A DNA stretch of 13,500 nucleotides from Oscillospiraceae bacterium (GTDB lineage: Bacteria > Bacillota > Clostridia > Oscillospirales > Oscillospiraceae): NCBI GenBank assembly GCA_016287555.1, contig JAEFAK010000029.1:1-13500 (forward strand), written 5' to 3'. The position numbers and the translations under genes were made by a program. Positions 1 to 6,956 of the stretch are shown here, one piece after another. The notes below the pieces were generated by a model. It was given only the letters and a program-made list of their open reading frames with translations, was not told where the DNA came from and searched no databases. Within the stretch, counting starts at the first letter, position 1. Each line of letters opens with the position of its first letter.

Positions 1-1
1 G

Positions 2-1699
2 GGGCTTCTCGGAGAATGCGAGACGACGAGAGCCGGCTCGGCCGAGCCCGTGCCCGAGCTCAGCGGCAAGAGCCCGGGCGAGCTTCTGATCGGCGCCTCG
101 GAGGACGTTTTCCGCCGCAGCGCGTTCATCTCGCATACGGCGATGCGCGTGGATAATTCCTCGGAGCTTGAAAAGCGCATCAGCGAGCTCGTCAGCTCCG
201 GCGAGGAGAATTACAGCTATGAGGAGGCGCACGACCGCATCCAGAAGCTCAAAAAGCGCGTGCGCAACGCGCGCGGCGGCGGTGAGATACCCGAAGCCGA
301 CCGCGAGGCGGAAAGGCTGAGCGGCGAGCTTCGCGCCATCGAGGAGGCGGGCGAGAGCTCCGTGCGCTCCGAGCAGGAGAGACTCGGCCTCATCTCCGCT
401 GCGGAAAAGATGGAGAAATACATCGTCGAGAAGGAACGCTGGGATAAAAAGCTCGGCATGCGCCGCCTCTCCGCGGCGAGAGCCATGGAGACTCTGAAGG
501 CCAAAGAGCTCGAAAGCGCCCGCGCCGCTCTTACAGAGAACGGCTGCGACGTGACCGAGGGCAGGGTGGCCCTCGCAAGGGACGCCATCGACGCCGCCGA
601 GGAATACGCGGAGCGCGCCGAGGCACGCCGCACCGAGCTGGCGGAGCTTCCCGCGCCGGAGGAGACGAACAAAAACGCGCCGCTTTTCGGCTTTATTGCC
701 GCCGGGCTCGGCGTAGTGATGGCCGTCGCCGGAGCGGTGATGAAGAATATCCCGCTGCTCATTGGCGCCGCCGTAGTACTCGCAGCAGGGCTCGCGGCGG
801 CCTTTACGGGCATCAAAAAGAATAAGGCGCGCGCCGAGAGCAGCCGTGCGGCGGCTTCCCGCTATGAGACGGCCTCGGCCGAGGCCGAGCGGGAGCTGAA
901 CGCCGCAGCCGAGCGGCGCGATAAGCTGCTCGAAGAGCTCGGCTGTACGCCGGAGGAGGGCGAGGAACTGCTCGACAAGGTCAGGACCGCCCAAAAGGAG
1001 GCCGACGCCGCGGCGAGGACTGCCGCTTCGCTGGCCTATCTGGAGTGTTACGACCCGGATATAGAGAGCGCGGAGGAGCCGGAGGGCGCCCCTGCCAACA
1101 GGGAGCTGCTCGAGCGCACGCGCGAGAGGATAGCCGAACTCGGCAGGCTGGAGGCCCGCCTCGGCGGCGAAAGGGCGCATCTCGGCGACCCCGCCGTCAT
1201 AGCCACGAAGCTCGAGGCAGTCAACGAGCGCAGGGCGGAGCTCCTGGATTTCGAGGAATGCCTCATGACGGCCGACGCCGCCCTCGAGGAGGCCGCGCGC
1301 GAGATGCAGAGCCGCTTCGCCCCGATAGTCGGAGCCCGCGCTGCCGAGCTTCTCGGACGGATGACGGGCGGGCGCTATGCAGCCGTCAGCTTCGACAGGG
1401 GCATGGCCTTCAAGACAAGGCTGGAGGGCGATCCCGTCGCGCGCGACTCGGCGTTCCTGAGCGAGGGCACGGCCGATCAGATGTATCTTGCTGTCCGCCT
1501 CGCGATATGCCAGCTCGTTCTGGGCGGCGAGGAGCCCTGCCCGATAGTGCTCGACGACGCGCTTGCCTGCTTCGACGACGAACGCGCCGGGCAGGCCATG
1601 GCCCTGCTCGCCGATATGGCAAAGACCAGGCAGGTGATCCTCTTTACCTGCCGCGCGAGAGACGCGGAGCTTGCCGCGAAATACGATGAAAAGATATGA
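2..1699 (+). CDS. YhaN/SbcC-like coiled-coil ATPase, C-terminal part (5' truncated by window edge)
   Basis: The reading frame is open from base 2 with no stop, so the GTG at 50 is internal and the N-terminal Walker A half lies outside the window. What is visible (residues counted from the GTG): long Glu/Ala/Arg-rich coiled coil (about 30-200), a hydrophobic hairpin of two membrane-type segments (about 211-257), a second coiled coil (about 260-430), then a C-terminal ATPase half. That half has an SMC/Rad50-type signature (LSEGTADQMYLAVR) and a Walker B with tandem acids (PIVLDDALACFDDER). The family (AAA ATPases such as Bacillus YhaN, related to SbcC/Rad50) usually sits beside an SbcD-like nuclease and is linked to DNA repair; that partner would lie to the left, unseen. 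The 3' end overlaps the next gene by 14 bases, suggesting cotranscription. A generic SMC-like ATPase is the alternative; the membrane hairpin favours YhaN. Confidence 0.85.
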   Translation, partial: GLLGECETTRAGSAEPVPELSGKSPGELLIGASEDVFRRSAFISHTAMRVDNSSELEKRISELVSSGEENYSYEEAHDRIQKLKKRVRNARGGGEIPEADREAERLSGELRAIEEAGESSVRSEQERLGLISAAEKMEKYIVEKERWDKKLGMRRLSAARAMETLKAKELESARAALTENGCDVTEGRVALARDAIDAAEEYAERAEARRTELAELPAPEETNKNAPLFGFIAAGLGVVMAVAGAVMKNIPLLIGAAVVLAAGLAAAFTGIKKNKARAESSRAAASRYETASAEAERELNAAAERRDKLLEELGCTPEEGEELLDKVRTAQKEADAAARTAASLAYLECYDPDIESAEEPEGAPANRELLERTRERIAELGRLEARLGGERAHLGDPAVIATKLEAVNERRAELLDFEECLMTADAALEEAAREMQSRFAPIVGARAAELLGRMTGGRYAAVSFDRGMAFKTRLEGDPVARDSAFLSEGTADQMYLAVRLAICQLVLGGEEPCPIVLDDALACFDDERAGQAMALLADMAKTRQVILFTCRARDAELAAKYDEKI

Positions 1700-2567
1700 C
1701 GTGACCGCGCTCGGCGAGATACTGATCGACGAACTGAAAACAGGGAACGATACAGTCTCCAACGTTGGCGGCGCCCCGGCGAATTTCGCGCGCGTAGCCG
1801 CCCGCATGGGCCTGAAAAGCTCCTTCATCGGCGCCGTAGGGGACGATATACGGGGCCGCGAATGCATACTCGCTCTTGTCGGGGACTCCGTCGAGCCTCT
1901 CTGCTCGGTAAAGCGCGCGGCGACGACCATCGCCCTCGTGACGCTGGACGGGTCCGGAGAACGCGATTTCAGATTCGTCCGCGGGGCTGACGCCATGCTG
2001 AGCGAGGCCGACGTGCCCGTTTCCGCGATAGCCTCGTCCGGTATCCTGCATATAGGGACGCTCTCGCTCTCGGCCGAGCCCGCGCGGAGCGCGACGCTCG
2101 CCGCGCTCAAGGCCGCAAAGGAGGCCGGCGTGCCCGTTTCCTGCGACGTGAACTATCGCGAGGCGCTCTGGCCCTCTTCGGTGGCGGCCCGGGAGGCGGC
2201 GCTTTCCGTCCTGCCCGAGGTGACGTATCTGAAGGTCTCCGGCGGGGAGGCCAAACTGCTCGTCGGCGCAATGCCGCCCGAGGAGGCCGCGGAAAAGCTC
2301 TCCCTGCTCGGCCCGAAGACCGTCGCCGTGACGCTCGGAGCAGAGGGCGCGGTCGTATGTTCCGGCGGAAGGACCGTGCGTACCGCCGCGAAGCCCGTCA
2401 GGGCCGTCGATACGACCGGCGCAGGCGACAGCTTCTGGGCGGCGTTTCTGGCCTGCATGGTGCGAAACGGCGCGGAAGGGGAGCTCTCCCCGGAGCTCGC
2501 GCAAAAATGCGCCGAGGCCGGCGCAGTGGCGGCAGCCGAATGCGTATCGCGTCCCGGCGCGCTTTGA
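1686..2567 (+). CDS. PfkB-family carbohydrate kinase, fructokinase-like
   Basis: Predicted cytoplasmic ATP-dependent sugar kinase of 293 residues, a normal length for the ribokinase/PfkB family. The N-terminus (DVTALGEILIDE) matches the first strand of fructokinases. The first PfkB signature is GGAPANFA (residues 28-35). The second is DTTGAGDSF (242-250), where Asp248 is the catalytic base and the Gly-rich turn forms the anion hole. I chose ATG 1686 over the TTG at 1671 because the protein then begins at the conserved strand; neither start has a well-spaced Shine-Dalgarno, which fits translation coupled to the overlapping ATPase gene. The most likely reaction is fructose to fructose 6-phosphate, but ketodeoxygluconate or another furanose kinase cannot be excluded from sequence. 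No sugar transporter or hydrolase is next to it. Transcription ends at the hairpin just downstream. Confidence 0.9.
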   Translation: MKRYDVTALGEILIDELKTGNDTVSNVGGAPANFARVAARMGLKSSFIGAVGDDIRGRECILALVGDSVEPLCSVKRAATTIALVTLDGSGERDFRFVRGADAMLSEADVPVSAIASSGILHIGTLSLSAEPARSATLAALKAAKEAGVPVSCDVNYREALWPSSVAAREAALSVLPEVTYLKVSGGEAKLLVGAMPPEEAAEKLSLLGPKTVAVTLGAEGAVVCSGGRTVRTAAKPVRAVDTTGAGDSFWAAFLACMVRNGAEGELSPELAQKCAEAGAVAAAECVSRPGAL

Positions 2568-2579
2568 AAAATTAAAAAG

Positions 2580-2610
2580 CAAGGCTCTCAGCAGATCGCT
2601 GAGAGCCTTG
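2580..2610. terminator. Bidirectional rho-independent terminator
   Basis: A perfect 13-bp stem (2580-2592 with 2598-2610) and a 5-base AGATC loop. It is flanked on the left by an A-rich run (T-rich on the - strand) and on the right by TTCGTTTT. It lies between the convergent sugar-kinase gene, which stops 12 bases to the left, and the lipoprotein gene, which stops 7 bases to the right, and would serve both. Confidence 0.92.
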
Positions 2611-2617
2611 TTCGTTT

Positions 2618-3280
2618 TCAGGGGTGTATGAGCGAAAAGCCGGTCGGCAGATCGAAAACGCCGTCGGGTATCTCGTCGGAGATCTCGAGCACCTCTATCT
2701 CCTCGCGGTCGATGAGCGCGAGCCGGAGCTCGGAGCTTCCCGGCGCGAAGAGGAGCGTGACGTTTCTCTCGCCGTCCATGAAGGACTCGTAGTCGCAGCT
2801 CTCGCCCTCATAGATCATCTCGCCGCAGTCGAAGGCGTAGCCATCCGCGTCCGCGAGCGCGCGCAGCTTTTCCAGCAGATCCTTCATGCTGGCGTCGCCG
2901 CTCTTATAATAGGTGTCGTCGGCGTAGCGGACGACCCATTCCTCGCCGCCTGCAAGAAGCGAGGCGAGCTTTTCGCCGTCCGTCTCGAGAAAGCACGCCG
3001 CGTTCTCCCCGTCGGTATAAAGCGTCAGCTCCCCGGAGAAGAAAAGCTTATCCGAGTTCGTAGAGAGCCTGAGGCAGAGCGGCGCGGTCCCGAGCCTACG
3101 CAGAAGAGAGAGCGTGCGCTCGCCGTCGGAAAAGAGGGGGGCGGAGGGCTCTGCCGAGACGGGAGCGGAGTCCGGCGCGGCGGAAGGCGCAGGCTGTTCC
3201 GGGGCCGAGCAGCAGGAAAAAACCAGGCCGAGCAGCACGGCACAGAGCGCCGCAGCGAGTCTTTTGCAGTCATTTGGCAT
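2618..3280 (-). CDS. Putative secreted lipoprotein, family not recognised (possibly LolA/GerS-like fold)
   Basis: A 220-residue protein. It starts at the ATG at 3280, chosen because AGGAGGT lies 6 bases upstream and the frame then opens with a lipoprotein signal: charged start (MPNDCKR), hydrophobic core (residues 8-21) and a lipobox-like VFSC with Cys23 (a second Cys follows). The Phe at lipobox position -2 is not ideal. Residues about 27-50 are a Pro/Ala/Ser linker as in surface lipoproteins. The rest is predicted mixed beta/alpha, rich in Asp/Glu and Tyr, and ends with a FDLPTGF motif. That ending, together with strand-rich segments of the kind that hold a lipid or bind a wall component, reminds me of LolA/LppX/GerS-like lipoproteins, but this is only a resemblance. 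It has its own promoter and shares the terminator with the convergent kinase, so it appears monocistronic. Confidence 0.8.
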   Translation of the reverse strand: MPNDCKRLAAALCAVLLGLVFSCCSAPEQPAPSAAPDSAPVSAEPSAPLFSDGERTLSLLRRLGTAPLCLRLSTNSDKLFFSGELTLYTDGENAACFLETDGEKLASLLAGGEEWVVRYADDTYYKSGDASMKDLLEKLRALADADGYAFDCGEMIYEGESCDYESFMDGERNVTLLFAPGSSELRLALIDREEIEVLEISDEIPDGVFDLPTGFSLIHP

Positions 3281-3308
3281 GGCGGGACCTCCTGAACGTT
3301 GATGCCGC

Positions 3309-3337
3309 ATTATATCAAAGCGTAGGGGAAAAAGCAA
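3309..3337 (-). promoter_or_regulatory. Sigma-70/A-type promoter of the lipoprotein gene
   Basis: On the - strand the -35 is TTGCTT (3332-3337) and the -10 is a perfect TATAAT (3309-3314), with a 17-base spacer. The RBS AGGAGGT (3287-3293) and the ATG at 3280 follow at normal distances. Confidence 0.82.
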
Positions 3338-3359
3338 GGAGACCGAGCCGCAGCAAAAA

Positions 3360-3388
3360 GCGCTCCATGCCGAAAAGGCACGGAGCGC
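3360..3388 (-). terminator. Rho-independent terminator of the LytTR regulator operon
   Basis: A 12-bp stem (3360-3371 with 3377-3388) with a 5-base loop. The one imperfect position is a G-U wobble when read on the - strand but an A-C mismatch on the + strand. A TTTTTG run follows on the - strand. Together these assign it to the response-regulator gene that stops at 3405. A T6 run also follows on the + side, so some read-through block in that direction is possible. Confidence 0.88.
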
Positions 3389-3404
3389 AAGGTTTTTTCG
3401 GGTA

Positions 3405-4115
3405 TTACAGCGCGCCGAGGAGCTGCTGCAGCTCGTCGAGCTTGTCATGAGTCACGAGGGCGGTAGCGTCCGTTCCTCGCAGGGAGGCGGACCAGGTCCA
3501 CCTGCCGTACGGCGCGAGCTTCGTAACGGCGGAGGCACGGACGATATACGATCTGTGCGTCTTGATAAAGCCGCGCCCCTCGAGCTTCGGCCAGAGCTCG
3601 GCCAGCGTCGAAGAGGATTGATACGTCTCGTCCGCGGTCACTATCCGCGTCTCCTGCCCTTCGCGGCAGGCCATGAGAACGGAGGAGAGCGGGACGAAGG
3701 AAATGGTGTCGCGCCCTTTTATCAGAAGGCTCGTCCCGTCGTCGCGTGAGCGGAGATTTTTCTCCGCGCGGCGCAGCGTCTGCATGACGCGCTCTGGCCT
3801 GAAGGGCTTGACGATATAGTCGAAGGCGTAGACCTCGAATGCGGCCGGCATATACTCCGAGTGAGCGGTGACGAAGACGAGCATGGCGTCCGGAACGACG
3901 GAGGAGATCAGCTTCGCCGCCTCCGTGCCGTTCATCTCCGGCATTTCCACGTCGAGAAAGATGACGTCGGGGCGCAGCTCCGCCGCGTGGATGCTCGCAC
4001 GGGCCCCGTTTTCGGCCTCGCCGACTATGGCGAAGCCCTCCATCGTCTCTATTATCGAGCGCAGGGCGAGGCGCATCCCCGCCTCGTCGTCCGCAAGCAT
4101 GATACGGACGGCCAT
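3405..4115 (-). CDS. LytTR-family two-component response regulator
   Basis: A 236-residue LytR/AlgR-type response regulator. The N-terminal receiver (residues 1-118) has the acidic pair Asp9/Asp10, phospho-acceptor Asp55 (VIFLDVEMPEMNG), Thr83, Tyr100 and Lys103 (DYIVKPF), so it should be phosphorylatable. The C-terminal LytTR DNA-binding domain (about 130-236) shows the conserved KTHRSYIV segment. LytTR proteins usually bind pairs of short direct repeats upstream of promoters. Its ATG overlaps the stop of the zinc-ribbon gene (TGATG), and AGAGGAG lies 6 bases upstream, so translation is coupled. The likely partner is the GHKL-type sensor kinase at 6009-6860, four genes upstream on the same strand. 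Target genes are unknown; the nfeD-floA promoter is a candidate because of the repeats there. Confidence 0.95.
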   Translation of the reverse strand: MAVRIMLADDEAGMRLALRSIIETMEGFAIVGEAENGARASIHAAELRPDVIFLDVEMPEMNGTEAAKLISSVVPDAMLVFVTAHSEYMPAAFEVYAFDYIVKPFRPERVMQTLRRAEKNLRSRDDGTSLLIKGRDTISFVPLSSVLMACREGQETRIVTADETYQSSSTLAELWPKLEGRGFIKTHRSYIVRASAVTKLAPYGRWTWSASLRGTDATALVTHDKLDELQQLLGAL

Positions 4116-4357
4116 CAGCGTCTCCTCTTTGATACCGGCGGAGAGAGTATCTCCGCGGCGACTATGGCGCGCCTTGCGTCGGCTGCGGTAAAGCGGGACT
4201 TCGCAGGCTCCGCCGCAGGCGCGGGCGCGGGTTCCTTATCGGTGGCCGGCTCGGCGGGAGCCTTTTTTATCTTCAGCTTGACTCCGCACAGCGGGCAGAA
4301 CTCAGAGTCGTCCGGTATGGCGCCTCCGCAGGCGGGGCATCTCCAGTAATACTTCAT
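4115..4357 (-). CDS. Small zinc-ribbon protein
   Basis: An 80-residue protein. The N-terminus forms a zinc ribbon with two CPxC knuckles (Cys7/Cys10 and Cys21/Cys24, CPACGG and CPLCGV) expected to bind one Zn. A low-complexity Ala/Pro/Lys linker (about 32-53) follows, then a short helical, basic tail ending in KRRR. GGAGGG stands 4 bases before the ATG. There is no membrane segment or catalytic motif. Such orphan zinc ribbons often act as adaptors or protein/nucleic-acid binding modules, but no function can be assigned. Its position between floA (60 bases upstream) and the response-regulator gene (1-base overlap) suggests a role tied to one of them. The Cys pattern and the coupled overlap make it a real gene despite its size. 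Confidence 0.85.
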   Translation of the reverse strand: MKYYWRCPACGGAIPDDSEFCPLCGVKLKIKKAPAEPATDKEPAPAPAAEPAKSRFTAADARRAIVAAEILSPPVSKRRR

Positions 4358-4417
4358 CGTACCCTCCGTAGACAGAGACAGGGCCGACCTCGCGGCCGGC
4401 CTGTCGTCGCATGATCC

Positions 4418-5395
4418 TTACTTGTGCTCGGGAGCGCCGCCCTCGCCGGCAATGGACTTGCGCATGGCGGTGTCGGATATGACGTTCTGCATGTTGTAAT
4501 AATCCATGACTCCGAGCTTGCCCTCGCGCAGGGCGGCAGCCATGGCCTTGGGAACTTCGGCCTCGGCCTCGACGACCTTCGCCTGCATCTCCTGCACGTA
4601 GGCCTTCATCTCCTGCTCGCGGGCGACGGCCATGGCGCGGCGCTCCTCGGCCTTCGCCTGAGCGATGCGCTTGTCGGCCTCGGCCTGATCGGTCTGGAGC
4701 TGGGCGCCTATATTGCGGCCGACGTCGACGTCGGCTATATCGACGGAGAGTATCTCGAAGGCGGTGCCCGCCTCGAGGCCCTTTCCGAGAACGGTGCGGG
4801 AAATGGTGTCCGGATTTTCAAGGACTTCCTTGTGCGTCTCTGCGCTGCCTATGGTCGTGACGACGCCCTCGCCGACGCGGGCGATGATGGTCTGTTCGCC
4901 GGCGCCGCCGACGAGCCTGTCTATATTGGCGCGGACGGTGATCTTGGCCTTGGCCTTGAGCTCTATGCCGTCCTTGGCTATAGCGGCGACGATCGGAGTC
5001 TCGATGACCTTCGGATTGACGCTCATCTGCACCGCCTCAAGAACGTCGCGTCCCGCGAGGTCGATGGCGGCGGCGCGCTCGAATTCGAGGCTGATGTCGG
5101 CCCTGTGCGCGGCAATGAGGGAGTTTACGACCCTGTCGACGTTGCCGCCGGCGAGGTAGTGCGCCTCAAGCTTGTCTATGGGGATATCGAGCCCGGCCTT
5201 GGTGGCCTTGATGAGCGGGTTGACTATGCGGGAGGGAATGACGCGGCGCAGCTTCATGCCTATGAGCGGGAAGATGCCGATGCGGACGTTGGCGGCGGCC
5301 GCGCTTATCCAGAGGGCGACGGGGACGAAGCTGAAGAAAAGGCAGAGGAAGACGATCGCCGCGGCGATGATGACGAGAATTACCCACAGTTCCAT
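4418..5395 (-). CDS. floA: Flotillin-like protein FloA (SPFH domain)
   Basis: A 325-residue protein, close to the usual 330 or so of FloA (YqfA of Bacillus). An N-terminal hydrophobic membrane-inserting segment (residues 4-30) is followed by IGIFPLIGMKLRR, an SPFH/PHB domain (about 35-220, with the characteristic VNPLIKATKAGLDI and NPDTISRTVLGKGL stretches), and an Ala/Glu/Lys heptad region (about 225-290) used for oligomerisation. Flotillins scaffold functional membrane microdomains and help sensor kinases and secretion proteins assemble. It starts 1 base after the nfeD stop (AAATGATATG), with GAGG about 10 bases upstream, so the two genes are translated as a pair, as is typical. Here the pair lies between a histidine kinase gene and its probable regulator gene. 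The identification is firm; which client proteins it organises is inference. Confidence 0.96.
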   Translation of the reverse strand: MELWVILVIIAAAIVFLCLFFSFVPVALWISAAAANVRIGIFPLIGMKLRRVIPSRIVNPLIKATKAGLDIPIDKLEAHYLAGGNVDRVVNSLIAAHRADISLEFERAAAIDLAGRDVLEAVQMSVNPKVIETPIVAAIAKDGIELKAKAKITVRANIDRLVGGAGEQTIIARVGEGVVTTIGSAETHKEVLENPDTISRTVLGKGLEAGTAFEILSVDIADVDVGRNIGAQLQTDQAEADKRIAQAKAEERRAMAVAREQEMKAYVQEMQAKVVEAEAEVPKAMAAALREGKLGVMDYYNMQNVISDTAMRKSIAGEGGAPEHK

Positions 5396-5396
5396 A

Positions 5397-5906
5397 TCAT
5401 TTTACCTCGCTTTCGGTTTTCTTTTTGACGATTATCCTGTTGCCGCTCGCCTCGACGACCTCGACGGGGACGTTCCCGTCGATATAGTCGCCCTGTGAGA
5501 CGACGTCGAGCCGCACGCCGTTGAAATCCGCGTTGCCGGCCGGGCGCAGGGGAGAGAGCGTCACGCCGACGGCGCCGACGAGGCAGCTCATGTCCTTTGC
5601 CGAGCTGAAACCGGACTCGCTGTCGGTCGCCTGCAGGAGGACTAGCCTGCGCGGCAGCTTCCCGTGGGACGCGAGCACGGAGAACAGAATAAACAAAAAT
5701 ATGAGTATTATAAAAATGAACGCGGCGAGGATGAGCCCCTGCTCGACGCTCTTGGCCGTGACGAAGACGTCGGCGGCAAGAAGTATTATGCCCAGTATCC
5801 CGCAGACGCCGAAGCCGGGGATGAAAAATTCCACGACCATGAGCCCGACGCCCACGACGAAGAGGACAACGGACAAGACGGTTATGGAAGAAATAAGTCC
5901 TGCCAT
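5397..5906 (-). CDS. NfeD-family membrane protein (short form), FloA partner
   Basis: A 169-residue integral membrane protein with hydrophobic segments at about 8-28, 32-50 and 57-79, then a C-terminal OB-fold NfeD domain (about 108-161). This domain has the family pattern LRPAG...FNGVRLDVVS...YIDGNVPVEVVE. It lacks the N-terminal ClpP-like protease domain of long NfeD proteins. NfeD and SPFH proteins form conserved pairs; NfeD is thought to help flotillin assembly. I prefer the ATG at 5906 because AGGAG then lies 8 bases upstream; the ATG at 5912 would have only 2 bases of spacing. It is followed after 1 base by floA and preceded by its own promoter 25 bases upstream, so the pair can be expressed independently of the upstream kinase gene. 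Confidence 0.92.
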   Translation of the reverse strand: MAGLISSITVLSVVLFVVGVGLMVVEFFIPGFGVCGILGIILLAADVFVTAKSVEQGLILAAFIFIILIFLFILFSVLASHGKLPRRLVLLQATDSESGFSSAKDMSCLVGAVGVTLSPLRPAGNADFNGVRLDVVSQGDYIDGNVPVEVVEASGNRIIVKKKTESEVK

Positions 5907-5930
5907 ATGCATCGCTCCTTTCCTGCATAC

Positions 5931-5958
5931 AGAATAGCATATTGCGCGTAAAGGGCAA
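5931..5958 (-). promoter_or_regulatory. Promoter for nfeD-floA, with extended -10
   Basis: On the - strand the -35 is TTGCCC (5953-5958), the spacer 16 bases and the -10 TATTCT (5931-5936), preceded by TGC (extended -10). It sits in the 102-base gap between the kinase stop and the nfeD start. Repeats just upstream (5970-6005) may be a regulator site. Confidence 0.6.
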
Positions 5959-5969
5959 CAGATAACTCA

Positions 5970-6005
5970 CGAAAACCTCATTTTCGGGCGTGAAACGTCG
6001 TTTTG
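5970..6005 (-). repeat. Two imperfect direct repeats upstream of the nfeD promoter; possible regulator site
   Basis: GAAAACCTCATTTTCGG (from 5971) and GAAACGTCGTTTTGGG (from 5992) align with one gap and few differences, and recur about 21 bases apart. Each is itself a small dyad (CGAAAA/TTTTCG at 5970-5986; AAACGTCGTTT at 5993-6003). They lie directly upstream of the -35, an activator-like position. No known consensus is matched with certainty. Confidence 0.35.
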
Positions 6006-6008
6006 GGC

Positions 6009-6860
6009 CTATGAATCTGCACGGGCCCTCGGAAGCGAGCCCTCGAAAACGGTCTCGGAATCGTCTGAAAAGACGCGCAGCTTCCCGCCGCAGGCTCCCA
6101 GCAGGCGCCTGCAGATCGCAAGCCCCATGCCGCTGCCCTCGGGGCGGGTCGTGAAGCCCTCGTCGAATATCCTCTGCCAGAGCTCCGGCGGGATGGCAGG
6201 ACCGTTGTTGGATATGCGGAAGCGGTATCCGCGCAGATCCTCGCCTATTTCGATCTTCATCTTTCTGCCTGCTTCCATGCCCTCGAGGGCGTGGATGGAG
6301 TTGTCTATGATGTTTCCCAGGACGCGGCAGAATTCCCAGTCCTCCATCGGAAGCTCCGAGAGCGTCGTCCTGACGTCGAACTCGACGTCGATCCCGCGCG
6401 AGGCGCACATCATCTGCTTTGCGTGAAGTATGGCGTTGACGGAGGGAATGGAGGTGCGCATGACGCTGCCGACCTTCTGAATGTCGCCGTAGACCTTCTC
6501 GATGTACGCGTTGGCGTCGTCGAACTTTTTCAGGTCGATGAGCGTGTAGACGACCTGCAGATGATTGAGAAAGTCGTGCCGCTGGGCTCGGAGAGTGCTG
6601 TTGAGATCCTCGAGGGCGGAGATGCTGTCCTCTGCCTGCGTGACCTCCGCCGAGAGACGCCTGAAGTGCCGCTTCAGCAGGAGAAACGCGATTATCGCCG
6701 CGACGGCTATAAGGAACAGGACGCCCAGCGCCGCGGCGCCGGTGGGGGAGACGCCCGTCCTGAAAAAGTAGACCGCGCACGCCGCGACGCCCGCGAGCAC
6801 GACTATGCTCACGGCGATCATCAGTGTCAGAGCCTTCTGCAGCTCAAAGCGTCTTTTCAA
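6009..6860 (-). CDS. Membrane sensor histidine kinase, GHKL/Spo0B-type
   Basis: A 283-residue kinase. Two membrane segments (about 11-33 and 41-62) lie almost back to back with no extracellular sensor domain. A short coiled linker follows, then a Spo0B-like dimerisation helix with the RHDFLNHLQ motif (phospho-acceptor His95). The ATPase domain has an N box (GNIIDNSIHAL, Asn183/Asn187) and a G box (GSGMGLAI, about 243-249). This type of kinase (as in AgrC/NatK relatives) normally pairs with LytTR regulators, which matches the LytTR gene downstream at 3405-4115. The start is a TTG at 6860, supported by GGAGG with a 7-base spacer. It has its own near-consensus promoter, divergent from the phosphoketolase promoter. 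With no sensory domain it may sense through the membrane segments or through partners such as the neighbouring FloA/NfeD; that is inference. Confidence 0.93.
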   Translation of the reverse strand: MKRRFELQKALTLMIAVSIVVLAGVAACAVYFFRTGVSPTGAAALGVLFLIAVAAIIAFLLLKRHFRRLSAEVTQAEDSISALEDLNSTLRAQRHDFLNHLQVVYTLIDLKKFDDANAYIEKVYGDIQKVGSVMRTSIPSVNAILHAKQMMCASRGIDVEFDVRTTLSELPMEDWEFCRVLGNIIDNSIHALEGMEAGRKMKIEIGEDLRGYRFRISNNGPAIPPELWQRIFDEGFTTRPEGSGMGLAICRRLLGACGGKLRVFSDDSETVFEGSLPRARADS

Positions 6861-6898
6861 ATCGCAGCCTCCGGATCCGCCTGTTTATCTCATACATT

Positions 6899-6914
6899 TA
6901 TAATGTTCATTATA
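6899..6914. repeat. Inverted repeat overlapping the kinase -10 box
   Basis: TATAATG-TT-CATTATA is a 7-base perfect dyad with a 2-base centre. Its right arm contains the kinase -10 and its left arm reaches the initially transcribed region, so a protein bound here would block the promoter. It may also be a chance result of AT-rich promoter DNA. Confidence 0.45.
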
Positions 6915-6937
6915 GCTTATGCGGCGCTGCCATACAA
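6909..6937 (-). promoter_or_regulatory. Promoter of the sensor kinase gene
   Basis: On the - strand the -35 is TTGTAT (6932-6937), the spacer 17 bases and the -10 a perfect TATAAT (6909-6914). The -10 is one arm of a 16-base dyad (6899-6914). Confidence 0.78.
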
Positions 6938-6956
6938 GCAAAAAAGAGAAGCGCTC

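Noticed and set aside
50..52. GTG as the true start of the YhaN-like ATPase
   Set aside because: The frame stays open to the left edge and the visible protein lacks the Walker A half that the family needs, so the real start lies outside the window.
1644..2582. 312-residue - strand open frame opposite the sugar kinase
   Set aside because: The + strand frame carries both PfkB signatures; the antisense has no domain.
4378..4404. GC-rich hairpin between floA and the zinc-ribbon gene
   Set aside because: The stem has a bulge and no T run follows on the - strand, so I do not call a terminator; it might weaken read-through but this cannot be told from sequence.
4424..5428. 334-residue open frame on the + strand opposite floA
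   Set aside because: Antisense shadow of a clear FloA gene; composition is skewed and there is no RBS logic.
5380..6780. 466-residue - strand open frame spanning the kinase and NfeD genes in another frame
   Set aside because: Arg/Gly-rich out-of-frame translation crossing two well-supported genes.
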